Positions 19,476 to 30,075 of a stretch of DNA of 64,000 nt are shown here, piece after piece. Both the position numbers and the translations under genes were made by a program. The notes under the pieces were generated by a model, which was given only the letters and a program-made list of their open reading frames with translations, was not told where the DNA came from and did not search any database. The stretch's first letter is position 1. Every line of letters starts with the position of its first letter. The stretch is taken from contig CP025324.1 in NCBI GenBank assembly GCA_004014935.1, positions 372,001 through 436,000 of the forward strand, written 5' to 3'. This DNA is from Saccharomycopsis malanga. Lineage: Eukaryota; Ascomycota; Saccharomycetes; Ascoideales; Saccharomycopsidaceae.

Positions 19476-22400
19476 ATGAAAAATTCTTTTACCTCAAAAC
19501 ATAATAGCCACATACAGAACACACCATTACCCAGAAACCAGTTCAGCATACAAAACCCAAAGACAACGTCAAGCGCAAATACTACGCCCGCCATGCCTAA
19601 GAAGTACAAGAAACCTTCATCCAAGTCTCCCAAGAAGTATGCGTCCAAAAACTTGGGTAAGCTCAAAGCACAGTCACAGAAGGCAGGAAAGAAGACAAGT
19701 AATATACAGAGCAAATCCAACACCAAGCTCAGGACGAAAAAACCCAATAAACATGTCAATAACAACAAGAAGGCTCGCCGATTTAGTCTAATATCAGATG
19801 AGAGTGTAGATGATGATAATGATGATGATGACGAGGATGAGGAACTTTCAGAAAATTCCCTCAATGTAGCTATTCAGGATTACGAAAGCGAAAGCGATGA
19901 TGATGATGATGATGATGATGATGACGAAGATGATTATGATTCATCTTCTTCAGAGTCTGATGCTGACGTTGATTTTGTCAAGCTTACAGCACAACGAAAG
20001 AAACGAGCTTTGAAAGCTGTCAAAGGGTTGAAAACTACTGGTATGAACAAGAAAGCCGGCAAATCCACATCCACATCCCAGACCCAGCAGCACAGCAAAC
20101 AACAGGCAAATGGTAATGCCGACGAGGATTCTGATATCAATTTCTCGTTTGAGTTTGAATCTGAAGATGAAGAAGAAAACGAACAGACCAAGTTGGAGAA
20201 GGAAGATGTTGGAGAAGAAATAAAGAGCACAAGTCCAAGCAATAAGGCCAAAACTTCCAATAAACCAAAGTATAATAAAGCAAGATTAAGTACTTTAGAA
20301 CGAGGAAGCATATTGCCCGTACCAAAGATCAATGAAGATTCTGATTCACCGCTTTCTGAGGTTGATTCCTCCGAAAATGAAAATGCCATATTGACGGATT
20401 CTAGTGATGATGAGGAGTATGAGAAACGGTTAGCAAAATCTGCTGCTGATGCTGAGAAAAATGAGGAAGATGATGAACAGGATATCGATAATGACAAGCT
20501 TGCCGCTGCCATTGCTGCTGATGAAAACGATCCTGCTGATGCCTATGATGATGAGACCCTTGCTCAAAAGAAGAAGCTCAAACTTAGTGGCCTTAGAAAT
20601 GATGATGACGGTAACAATCATACAGTGCTTAGTGATGACGATGAATTACTCGATAAGGAAACTGCTAATTTATTGGAACAGATGAAAACAGAAAATGATT
20701 TGTATTTCATGAACAATGACTTTCCTGCCAGCCCCGACTTTTTTCTAACTGTTGGTCAACCAGACGATATTTTGAGCAACCATCGCAACTCCATTGTGCC
20801 AAGGTTGAGTATAGTGGAAGATCCGAAGGATGTGGTGCTAAGAGAGAAGTTGAGAAAGAAAGTGGCTCTTCTGAAGGATGATAATGACGATGATGATGAA
20901 GTGATTGAGTTTGTTTCTGACGACGATGAAAAAAAACAAGTCTAAAGCAGGTGGCACTGGTAATGGAAACTTTTATGATGATGACGATGATGATGACGAT
21001 GAAAACGAAGCAAGCGATTTGGAGTTGTCATTATTTGACGACTTGTACTATAAACCGTCTGTGCCATTCAATCTTGGCATTCCAAACTCTGGAAACAAAT
21101 ACTTGGATGCTTATGACCAGACTGGAGATGATGCGTTTTTCTGGGATTATTTGCTTGGCGACGACAAGAAAAATATCAATATCAACAGTAGTAATAATGA
21201 CAATGCCTCTGGTAATCTACTACAAAGAACAGGCAGCATGAGCATGAAGAGAAAACAGAGCAGATCAAAATCAACAAGACGTAGTGTATCCAGAAAGTTT
21301 TCCAATCAGCACCATCCATTAGTGAATCAGCATAACAAAGCTGATATTACTATAGATAATGGTGTTAGCGCCAATCCTCACAGTAATGTTGCTTCTACAA
21401 GCAAGGCTTCACGTAAAGGAAGCACCACCATGATCGGCGGAATAAACTTTGACTTGGCATTAGGAACCAACGAGAGTTTTATGGATTATCAGGCGTTTTT
21501 TTCGGAAGACGATGATGAACTTACTGATGAAGAAGAAAACCTTCCTGTGTCTAGTGCCAAAAACATTGGTTCTCGTTCTGTCAAGGAAGTGTTATCCTCA
21601 GCAAAAGTTAATGGTGGAGGTGCTCCAAGAATGGCTACATGGATTGCTGCTAAAGACCGTCCTTTTGAGATTATTGACGGTTTATCGACCCGTTCAATTT
21701 TGCCATACAGTCTAAAAAACAGTGGCTCTGGCAGTTTAGCTCCATTTTCCTCAATCGCTGCTAAAGGAGGCAAAACAGGCATTGGTGCCACAACAACAGC
21801 TATGGCAAATAATACTGGCTTGCATAAGAGAAATGTCAGTGTTGGATCTGATCTAAAGTTTGACGAGTTTTTCAATTTGAGTGAATTAGAAGAAAACGTT
21901 GATGACAATGTCAATTGGAGTGCCCTCACTAGTAGTGGTAGTTTGAACAAGAGAAAGGTTCCATTGACTGCCTTTAGAAATCGTGGCCACTCATTGTCAA
22001 ACTCCAGCACCGGAGAATTCACTAGAAGGTTCTCAAACAATGGCAATCTCATATCTTCCTTATCCAGTTCTGTCTCAAAAGATCTCGGGAGCAACAATGC
22101 TTCTAATTCTGGCACACCAGCAACAACATCAGCCTTGTCAGCATCAGCCAGCCCTGTTCCAACTACTATTCCAGTGCCAGTACACAAGGTCTCCTCATCC
22201 AGCTCTTTAACAGGTCCTAGACCACGCGCAAGCAGTAAAGTGCGCCATTCAAGAGGCCTCAGTATAAGCAAGTCCAACAAGATCCGTAAAAACTTGAAAC
22301 AGAGTGTGCTCAAGCCTCAGGCAAAAGACTCAAAATTCATCATAGATAAGCCATCAGACAGCAAGGCAAAAAAAAGAAGACAATCCTCTGTAGCTGAAGC

Positions 22401-22539
22401 TACCCAAGAAGGATTAGTTTTCACTGACAATGGTCTTTTCAGCGAAAACGTCCTCACTGGAGTGGAGGAGTTTTTGATGGAAACCGGAGATTTTGAAAAC
22501 GATGAGTTGAGTGGCCTCTTGAGTGGTATTCAATTCTGA
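19476..22539 (+). CDS. IFH1: IFH1 coactivator of ribosomal protein genes, split by a frame change at an A8 run
   Basis: Ifh1 is the TOR-regulated coactivator that Fhl1 recruits to ribosomal protein promoters. The family pattern is visible in two overlapping frames. Frame 1 (19476-20945) carries the basic N-terminus, RRFSLISDES, a long Asp/Glu tract and VDFVKLTAQRKKRALKAV. Frame 2, entered around 20926 and ending at 22539, carries the forkhead-binding domain (LTDEEENLP, NIGSRSVKEVLSS, DRPFEIIDGLSTRSIL), then KVPLTAFRNRGHS and the C-terminal RRQSSVAEATQEGLVFTDNG. The frames meet at eight A residues (20929-20936), where a one-base change would make one protein of about 1020 residues. Frame 2 alone has no conserved N-terminus. 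An indel in the source sequence, a real frameshift, or ribosomal/transcript slippage are all possible. No intron fits. Confidence 0.93.
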
Positions 22540-23237
22540 TCAAATATGATATTTAATTGTAACCCTTATTTTTATACTATATAGTTTAAAGAGATGTATT
22601 ATACGTGTACTACGATTTCATTTACATTTTATTTACTGTAGTGTCGCGTTTATAAGCGGAGGAAATGTACCTAAAAACTATTTTCGAAGTTTCACATAGT
22701 AAACACACCTTTTTAGCGTTTGAAATATAGCTTGTTTAGCTGTCTCTCCTCAGCCATTGAATGTTTATTTGAAAGACGGTGTGTAAGTAGTCTTCATAGA
22801 CAGATAGCCCCTTTTAAGCCTAATGGCGACCTTTTTGGCAAGGATTTTATCCTAATAAGGCAATATACTGATCCTGGTAAAGTATCTTTTATTTACCAAT
22901 ATAGATTGCTTTGTATTTTCTTCTGGCCAGTTTTAAAACAAGTTGAGATAATAAAAAGCTATTTTTATCAATAAAGAGGAACTCTCAGACTCGAAAGGGG
23001 AATGTGTCAACTACGACTCAAAGGGGCCATTTTACAAGCCAAACACTAATTAAGAAAAGCATATAAATTATGAAAGCTATGGGAGAACAGGTATGATGCA
23101 ATGAGAAATGATGAAAAAAGACTAGTAATACATTTTAAGGCTGACGAATTGAAATTGTAGCAAAATAGCAAGAACATAGGGAAGAATACAAATATAATGT
23201 GGAGGGCAAAATGAAAAGGAAAACCATTCGAACATTC
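22540..23237. other. Convergent 3' intergenic
   Basis: About 700 bp lies between the IFH1 stop and the stop of the GPI-type gene. It is AT-rich. The 84-codon frame at 22720-22974 shows no family features. No RNA gene was recognised. Confidence 0.55.
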
Positions 23238-23906
23238 TTATAGAATACCAATGGCGGCAATAACCCCTAAACTTCCTAAAGCAACACCATTGACCCAACG
23301 TTTACTGTTTTCATTGAGAGTGATGGGATTCAAAAATGCAAAAGGAGCATTGGCACCCTTAGCAGCAGCAGCATGACTAGAAACAGAAGCACTGGAACTC
23401 TTCTTCTTCTTCTTCTTCTTTTTGCTGGAACTCGACAGGTGAGAACCTTTCTCTTTGCTTATAATCTCAGAGGTTCTGGTGATAGATGAAGTTGACGAGT
23501 TTGAGTTTTTCAATGAAGTCACCATGGAAGTATGGCTCTTGGAGGTTGATGAGTGAGTGGAGTTTTCATGAACAGTAAGAACTCTCCAGCCGCTGCTCAA
23601 GGAGCTGGATCCCAGACTTGTTTTCTTTGAGGAAGCATGGCTGGTACTTTTATGAGAGGAGCTGTCCTCATCATCACTTTCGTCGTCACTATCAGAAACA
23701 TCGTTTTGGGATATGCTCGTAATCAAAATATTTCTGTTTGAAGAAGAGTGACCGGACTCTTTAGTTGTCGAGGAGGTGTGACTTGTAATCTTTTTGGAAG
23801 AGGATTTTTCTTCAGATTCTTCAGAAGAAGTACTTTCTTCGTGGTTCTGGGCCTTAACAGTGGCACTGCCTGCCAATACCGCAATAGCTATTGTTGCGAG
23901 TTTCAT
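23238..23906 (-). CDS. Ser-rich, probably GPI-anchored cell-wall protein, 222 aa
   Basis: I cannot name an orthologue. The ATG at 23906-23904 gives an N-terminal secretion signal (MKLATIAIAVLAGSATVKAQ). It is followed by about 160 residues dominated by Ser, Thr, Glu and Asp. The C-terminus is hydrophobic (WVNGVALGSLGVIAAIGIL) and follows a small-residue stretch (AAAAKGANAP), which is the usual layout for GPI attachment and linkage to wall glucan. An odd feature is a run of eight lysines at residues 162-169, encoded by a CTT-type microsatellite (23400-23425). An upstream frame exists only from a TTG codon. A small heavily O-mannosylated structural wall protein is the likely role. Confidence 0.75.
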   Translation of the reverse strand: MKLATIAIAVLAGSATVKAQNHEESTSSEESEEKSSSKKITSHTSSTTKESGHSSSNRNILITSISQNDVSDSDDESDDEDSSSHKSTSHASSKKTSLGSSSLSSGWRVLTVHENSTHSSTSKSHTSMVTSLKNSNSSTSSITRTSEIISKEKGSHLSSSSKKKKKKKKSSSASVSSHAAAAKGANAPFAFLNPITLNENSKRWVNGVALGSLGVIAAIGIL

Positions 23907-24902
23907 TTTTGGGTGAAGAAACAAATGGTTTTTTCTTTTTTAATGATGAGTTTGATTGTTTGTAATATTTCATCAATAACCAGAGGATCTTTTGTTAAAT
24001 ATATCCTGAAAGACCAAGACCTTTTCATTCTTAATTCCTTGGGTACAATAGTCACTAGTTTTCCAAAATAAGCTAGCTCATGACTCTTTTGAGAAAATTG
24101 CAGTGGTGCCTGACAATCAAAAGGCGTGGAATGCACATTAGCCTGATGTCTACAGTGTAATATCAACCGGCATCAGACGTCAATTTACCAATCTGGCAAG
24201 AGCATTTCCATTAGCGGAAATAATTGATGCCCAACATATTTTATCTAGACAGCTTCAAAAGGCATTTGGCCATTGGTATTATGCCCAATCATCGGTATCT
24301 CCAAAATCCAGTACCTATGCATGTTGAGGCATAGCGATGCGATCTGACGCAAGACTCGCTAAAGGTCACTTCTTCTATTAATAAACCCATTACAAGTCTA
24401 CTGTTGAATTTTTGATCTATTTTGGTCAATATTATACTTTGTATGTTGTGGGGTAAGACATATTCGCTTTAAGGTTTGTTTTCCTGTAAAAACATGAGAG
24501 GTTTGAGCGTGGGGGCCCAGCAAAACTCTACTATTTTGATTTTTTAAGTTGTTTTTAGCTGTTGGACCCTATCGCTCGTTTTGGGAATTGAGCCCATGAA
24601 CCTGGCAAGTCTTTTTTTCTCTTTTTCACGAGTACTTGAACTATCCTGCCAGGTCTTTTTTTCTTTCTCGAGAGTATTAGTCGTTGAATTACTGTTCACA
24701 ATGGCCAATCAGTAATTACAACAAGTATTATTCAAAAATCATCAATGAGTCGTGATATGTTGTAATTGTATATTGAAATAGAAAATCTGGGGAAAAAAAA
24801 TTAATGCAATGTCGTGAAACTCTTCATAATAGTTGAAAAGCAGAATAAAATAACAAAAAAAGAAAAAAAGAAATAGTAGAATATCCATACAAATTGATAA
24901 GA
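23907..24902. other. Intergenic, 1 kb, contains a SINE-like head
   Basis: This is the promoter side of the GPI-type gene and the 3' side of FLX1. The stretch 24561-24692 is a degraded copy of the SINE-like family, listed separately. The remainder is AT-rich with no gene seen. Confidence 0.55.
24561..24692 (-). mobile_element. Degraded SINE-like copy, head only, with internal duplication
   Basis: Read on the minus strand, TAATTCAACGACTAATACTC corresponds to the decayed A-box side of the family. AAGACCTGGCAGGATAGTTC corresponds to the same module in the 40.1-kb copy. The AAGACYTGSCAGG module then appears a second time, before a B-box-like GGGCTCAATTCCC (24583-24595 on the + strand). The conserved body and (ATT)n tail seen in other copies are not recognisable. 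It is named from alignment to the other copies by eye. Confidence 0.55.
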
Positions 24903-25868
24903 TCAAAGATAATTCTTCATGTTTTCATAAGTGAGAAATGTGACACAAGTTGCTGGCAAAGTGCGGAACAAGTTGATGTAAAGACCTTTATAGAAACCTC
25001 TGATTCCTTCATTGGCATGAGTTTCTTTAATTAAGGTGCGGAGCTTATGATGGGTTGAACTGTGAGAAGAGGCATCGTTCAATTGAAAATCGTAAGATTG
25101 CAATCTAGACTTGAAAAGTTGTGCGGGATAAAACACTGAGGTTGATACAATCTTGGATATTGTGGTGATGTAAAGATACTGAAAAGACGTGAACTTGTGG
25201 CCGGTTTTTACATCGTCCCTAACGTCCAGTACATGGTACTGTTTCAAGGAATCGTAAATAGTGAAATAGAAAGAGCCCTGGCATACGGAGACCAAACCAG
25301 GCGTAAATCCCTTGAAAAAGGTTCTGGGACCCTCAGTTTTCATGATCTTGACAACACCATCAAGTATTGACTTGTAGGCATGGGGATAATCTTTATTGGT
25401 TGATAGTAACCGTGTCTTTAGCACCCAAATGGGATTTGTCAAGAGAGTGGTTATTGAGCCTGCAATAAAAGAGCTGATCATGTAGTTGTATGTAGTGTTT
25501 ACGTTGGCACTTCTGGCATCAGACGATAAAAATTTACTAGTGAAAGAAACGCTTTTGATGTCATTGTAAAGCAGGAAATACAAACTCCAAGAAGCAGCAT
25601 TTCCTAACAAATTGATCGCAAGTCCACGATACAAATTCTGCGTCGATCTAATAAAGTTCTTGACAGCACTCTGCTGTGGATCCGTAATGAATAGATGCTT
25701 GACAATAGTTTTGAAAGACTCATATTGGCTTTTTGCTGAGTAGTCTAGCTGCAATCGTACTTTGATAAGATCTAGAGGATGGTTCACCACAGTAGAGAAC
25801 ACCCCTGCCGAAATGCCTGAGATTGCCTCTTTGGTTCTCGGGGAAAAGTCCGTTTTGGATGCCTTCAT
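24903..25868 (-). CDS. FLX1: Mitochondrial FAD carrier, 321 aa
   Basis: This mitochondrial carrier family protein exchanges FAD/FMN across the inner membrane. Three carrier repeats show PLDLIKVRLQ, PIWVLKTRLL and PAQLFKSRLQ. The Trp in the second signature is typical of the flavin/pyrimidine/NAD branch. Blocks such as EAISGISAGVFSTVVNHPLD, LYRGLAINLLGNAASWSLYF and FYKGLYINLFRTLPATCVTF follow Flx1 closely. The ATG at 25868-25866 (MKASKTDFSPRTKEAISG) gives the family length of about 310 residues. The frame also has an upstream ATG at 26030 that would add 54 residues (MYGSHRAVEKKVNW...) unknown in the family, so I prefer the short start. Confidence 0.9.
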   Translation of the reverse strand: MKASKTDFSPRTKEAISGISAGVFSTVVNHPLDLIKVRLQLDYSAKSQYESFKTIVKHLFITDPQQSAVKNFIRSTQNLYRGLAINLLGNAASWSLYFLLYNDIKSVSFTSKFLSSDARSANVNTTYNYMISSFIAGSITTLLTNPIWVLKTRLLSTNKDYPHAYKSILDGVVKIMKTEGPRTFFKGFTPGLVSVCQGSFYFTIYDSLKQYHVLDVRDDVKTGHKFTSFQYLYITTISKIVSTSVFYPAQLFKSRLQSYDFQLNDASSHSSTHHKLRTLIKETHANEGIRGFYKGLYINLFRTLPATCVTFLTYENMKNYL

Positions 25869-27687
25869 TGCCTCAATCCAGACGCTTTCATACAATTCAC
25901 CATACCTGCCGGCCAAGACAGAAAGGGAAATAACTTGTCTGAATAAATAACGTGATGTGATTTCATAGTCATAATATTTCATTCTCACCCAGTTGACTTT
26001 TTTTTCCACTGCACGGTGTGATCCATACATATTCTCACAGCATATAACATAGTCCTACAGGATCCAACGTATTTCAACGCCCAGAGTCTTGCTGCATAAC
26101 CTTGCATGGCCGCTCATAAAAGCTACTGGTTTTTGAACAGTTATTTGGCCTATAGGCACCTGGTAGGTCCTTGGTTTGGCTATAGTGTCTTTCATTTCTG
26201 TATTTCAAGATCCTTAATGATTTGCCATTTGATTGATCAACATGATTCTCTCGTGAGTTGCGGTTTGCTACAACTTTTGAATAAGCTATTAGTTGCCTTT
26301 TTCTTCTTCTTCTTCTTCCAAAAAATGATGCATCCAAATGCGCGTACACCATAATCTATTTCTATGTTGTATAATATAAAATGCAACGTTATGCTATGCT
26401 ATGCTATGCACCTTCTGATTGCACGTCAGGTTTCTGAAAGCGGACTGTAGGCTGCATGCAACCTGCAGCCCGCAGCTTGCACCCGCATGCTTTGGAAAAC
26501 AATTCCTGCGTTGACTGAGCTACACTCGCATACACCTGCATACATTTGAAGAAGAGCAAATCAACCTTCTACCCAAGGTTTATTTTGGGCAAGTTAGATT
26601 AGTGTTGCTTCCAGAAGCCGGAAAAAGCCCCTTTGGAGTCATACCATAACATGGCAAGCTTGCTGTGCTGTCGTAATGTCATAGAAGGATTTCACTGTCT
26701 GGAAAGCATTCAAACATGCCGTGCTGCCGATAGATGCATATATTTCCATGAAGTGCATTATAAACTATGCTTAATCTCTTTGTTAGTGAAGAGCTGTGGG
26801 TTTTATAAAAAAAATAAAAAAAAGTAAGTTCTATTGTAAACTCCATAGAGTTCCATGCGTGTGTATGCATGCAAGAAGAGGTCCCACACTTGCCTGTATT
26901 GAAAGAGATATTACTTTTACTATATAACGTCATTTTAACAAAAAATTTTTACGCGACCTTTATGTAATAATGTGTCATTCAAAGATAGAATTTTATAAAA
27001 ATTGTATTCAAAAAAAAATATTAACCTTTGCCTATGAGTATATAATGATCGCTCACTTTAAATGGCGACTTTTTTTATTTTGTTTGCCTTGACAATTTAC
27101 TTGCCAATTTTCTGTTGAAATTAATGAGTAGTTAACTGCGGATAACTATACGTATTTGTAAATACAATGTAAATCTTTATTAGGCAAATTTTTCCTGCGA
27201 AAACATTTTAAAATGCTCAACATTTTTCACCCCAAGTGAATACCTCGGGCCAAAAGTACGGACTTTTGCTTTTTTTGGTTGATTTGAGTTGGGTTTTGAA
27301 AAAGACTAATATTTATTACCTAATGTTGATTTCTCAAAGTGGTCGAAAATCCTCAATTTCAAAACAGCCTATCTGTCGTAGGTTCCTAGTATTATCTAGT
27401 GTATACACTAAAATGTACATTATAAATTGTCTTGAATGTATTACATGGCTTGATAGAATTTTTGGAGAAACATGGGTATAAAAAATGGATGATTAAAGAG
27501 AATATTTTGAACAGTTATTTTGGGTAATCATTAAAGTAGTAACAAAAATGAAAAATGTTTTTCTGAAAAAATCACTTTTAATCTAGCAATTTGAAGGGAT
27601 CTATAAAAGTTGAAAGTCTATCAAGTATCATGAAATTATAAATGACTTACGAGTAAACTAATAATCATAAATAAAATGGCAAACATA
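25869..27687. other. Intergenic, 1.8 kb
   Basis: This is the 5' flank of FLX1 and the 3' flank of the PDC2-like gene. The FLX1-proximal part has a pentanucleotide repeat and several TGCATGCA/GCATGC words (26453-26460, 26484-26490, 26865-26873). The right third is very AT-rich. Frames at 26074-26354, 26633-26827 and 27236-27481 show no protein features. Confidence 0.55.
26391..26409. repeat. ATGCT pentanucleotide microsatellite
   Basis: Three ATGCT units plus ATGC stand in tandem, about 520 bp upstream of the preferred FLX1 start. Confidence 0.8.
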
Positions 27688-30075
27688 TCAAGTGTCTTTT
27701 AAGTTCTTTTCTCTATATTTCGTTTGAATCCAACGCTGGGCTTGTTTTTGGGTCAAATTGTAAATCTGATCAAATGTCATCTCCTTAAAAATGTCATTGT
27801 CAAAAGGACCCAAAGGTTTATCTATGAATTGTAGATGTAAGTTGAAAACTGCTTCCATAAACTCCACATGTCTCAAATTTGGAGATTTAGATATGTCATT
27901 TTCCTTTGTATACCTAAAAGAAGCTCCTTCAATATAACTTTTATCCTCAACTTTCACTTTTGAAGATGCATCTACCAAAGTGGTCGTCGGTGCATCATTT
28001 GAGCCCGTGGTTGTTTTGGGCCTTTTAGGGTCAAATCCAACATTTTCAGGAACAGTCCAGTCCACAACATTATGAGACGTAGCAGAGGAATGACTTCTTT
28101 TTCCAGGCTGCTTCTCTTCATCACTACAACTTGTGTTCAACATGGAATCGATCGAAATCTGCTTGGTGGCTGAACTTGAGGCACTACTGCTGGAAGGTTT
28201 GGATCCAGTATTACTTGTGCCTCGTTGTGTGGAACTAGAAACCACAGGAGTACTTTTACTGCTAGACCATCGAGAGCTACCTATGGTCATTTTTTTTTGA
28301 GGTTGTAGATGAGCAGTATTTAGCACAAAGTTTGCATCTTCGATTTTGGGAGTCCCCAGATCACCAGGCGTATTTTCCAGTCCTATATTATGAGAAGTGG
28401 CTCTTATTACCATTTGATATATAAAATCATTATCTAAATGAACGTTCAGTAAATATTGCAACTCCAAAATCGACGAGAGAATAATCTCAGGATAAGTTAT
28501 GTTTAAAATGCGGTTAATATCACCAAAAACAGAGTTTTTGATGATATTGTTGGAATTGATGGTTTTTAAGACCTTGGTGATATTGTCCTGCACAATGTCG
28601 ATGATAGAATCACCAAACAGAGACCCAGAGCTCACACTTGAGGCATTTCGTTCAGAATTATCGTAAGGATGACTCCATAAAAGCTTGTGGTTTTTTACAA
28701 TATGCTCACTTGACGATTTGATGGCATCTGAGGAAGTATCCTGCCAAATATCAATCAAGGTGTTCATACATTCTACTATCAAGGTGTTCAAGGATTTTAT
28801 AATCAAAGGGGTAATAATATTGTTTTCATCTTTGAGAAAATCATGGGCTTTTAAGAAAGACATCGAAACAAGCGTTTTGGAAAACTCTTTCAAAATACGA
28901 TACTGGAATTTCTTCTTGATGATTTTTATGAAACTGCAATTCTGATAAAGCTGATTAAAAATTTTTTGGTTAATCACTACCAATTTCAAATTGTTAGGAA
29001 TTAAATCGTCGGAAATGGAATGATAATGACTGGCATCTACAAGGACTAAATATCTCTTCATATTGGCATACCCCGCATTAGTTGACATGGAAGAAGAAAA
29101 TGGAGACATGTTATCAGTTCCACGTTGAAATTGGGAGATGGAACGACTCAAAACTTGCAAATAAGATTCAAAAAAAGATCTTGTCACCCATCCTGTTTCC
29201 GTATGATAAAAATTACAGTTGTTGTACAAAACGTTGAGTTTTTTAGGCTTTGCAAACTTGCCAATAAAAGAAGCTCTGCATTTACGAGAGCCATCTAAAC
29301 TGGAACAACATATCATAGTCAACATTTTATGCCACATTGGAGAAGACGCTGGTTTGGGCTCATTTTCTGTACTGTTGAAGAAAAAATCGTCAGTATTACT
29401 AGATTCCTCCAATCCATAACGTTCCAACTTATCATCATCCACTAAAGAATATTGGATGGCAATCTCGTAAAGATAAAAAATATCCTTCCAATCATTGGAT
29501 TTCATAATATTAATCAACTCGTTGAAATTGTCACAAAAGATTTGGGCAGAAGCACTTTTGAAACTTTGACTCGTATTTTGATTTTGAGTGGACAAATTGG
29601 GCAATTTGAGTGTTTTCTTCAACCTTTCCAAAGCAGCAGGGAAAAAATTGCTGAATTCATCAGAACTGAGTCCAAATTGCTCACAGATTTGCTGACATTT
29701 CGATTTAACAAAACTATACGTAATGGGTATTTCATACTGTTTAGCAATTTCCAAATATTTTAACATGAAAAAAAATACTTCTTCACTTTTCGAATTTAAA
29801 ACACGATAACTATTCTTGATCTTGTCAGGGATTTTGGCATCCTCTATTAATCCGGCATACTCTTGGGCTAATCGATAGATTATGGGGTTTTTTTTCCATC
29901 TATATATATTCCGACGATATTGAATATGAAATGATAAGGTATCTCTGGCCCAATCTATTATCTCACTGTCTTTTTTCCCTTTCAACTTTTCGGCGACAAC
30001 CTTTGCCTTGGTGTCATAATTCCCTATATTTGGCCTTGAGCTATCATCTTCCAGCAAAACAGACGACTTTCCCAT
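27688..30075 (-). CDS. PDC2: PDC2-like regulator derived from a pogo/CENP-B transposase, 795 aa
   Basis: Pdc2 (Rag3 in Kluyveromyces) activates pyruvate decarboxylase and thiamine genes and belongs to a domesticated CENP-B/pogo transposase family. Here residues about 37-75 form a first helix-turn-helix (IIDWARDTLSFHIQYRRNIYR). Residues 95-150 form a CENP-B-type second one (FMLKYLEIAKQYEIPITYSF). A DDE-like core follows, with CCSSLDGSRKCRASFIGKFA near residue 260 and RYLVLVDASHYHSISDDLIP near 340, parallel to MLCSNLDGSEKLKPVVVGKY and IVLDDSCCHRIINLRLQNIK in Pdc2. One core Asp is kept (VDASHYH), but the rest of the DDE motif is not evident, so transposition activity is unlikely. The C-terminus is Ser/Thr-rich. 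The family is fairly sure; direct PDC2 orthology is inferred. Confidence 0.7.
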   Translation of the reverse strand: MGKSSVLLEDDSSRPNIGNYDTKAKVVAEKLKGKKDSEIIDWARDTLSFHIQYRRNIYRWKKNPIIYRLAQEYAGLIEDAKIPDKIKNSYRVLNSKSEEVFFFMLKYLEIAKQYEIPITYSFVKSKCQQICEQFGLSSDEFSNFFPAALERLKKTLKLPNLSTQNQNTSQSFKSASAQIFCDNFNELINIMKSNDWKDIFYLYEIAIQYSLVDDDKLERYGLEESSNTDDFFFNSTENEPKPASSPMWHKMLTMICCSSLDGSRKCRASFIGKFAKPKKLNVLYNNCNFYHTETGWVTRSFFESYLQVLSRSISQFQRGTDNMSPFSSSMSTNAGYANMKRYLVLVDASHYHSISDDLIPNNLKLVVINQKIFNQLYQNCSFIKIIKKKFQYRILKEFSKTLVSMSFLKAHDFLKDENNIITPLIIKSLNTLIVECMNTLIDIWQDTSSDAIKSSSEHIVKNHKLLWSHPYDNSERNASSVSSGSLFGDSIIDIVQDNITKVLKTINSNNIIKNSVFGDINRILNITYPEIILSSILELQYLLNVHLDNDFIYQMVIRATSHNIGLENTPGDLGTPKIEDANFVLNTAHLQPQKKMTIGSSRWSSSKSTPVVSSSTQRGTSNTGSKPSSSSASSSATKQISIDSMLNTSCSDEEKQPGKRSHSSATSHNVVDWTVPENVGFDPKRPKTTTGSNDAPTTTLVDASSKVKVEDKSYIEGASFRYTKENDISKSPNLRHVEFMEAVFNLHLQFIDKPLGPFDNDIFKEMTFDQIYNLTQKQAQRWIQTKYREKNLKDT

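Noticed and set aside
19934-20512. Ser-rich frame antisense to IFH1
   Set aside because: It is the reverse of GAT/GAA-rich acidic codons; a repeat artefact.
21489-22313. 274-codon frame antisense to the second IFH1 half
   Set aside because: No family features and it covers the conserved forkhead-binding domain coded on the other strand.
23400-23425. CRISPR-like or other array
   Set aside because: It is a simple CTT microsatellite coding for lysines; none of the tandem repeats in the window has spacer structure.
27688-30075. An intact DNA transposon
   Set aside because: The DDE core is eroded, no terminal inverted repeats were seen, and the gene has the layout of the Pdc2 regulator family.
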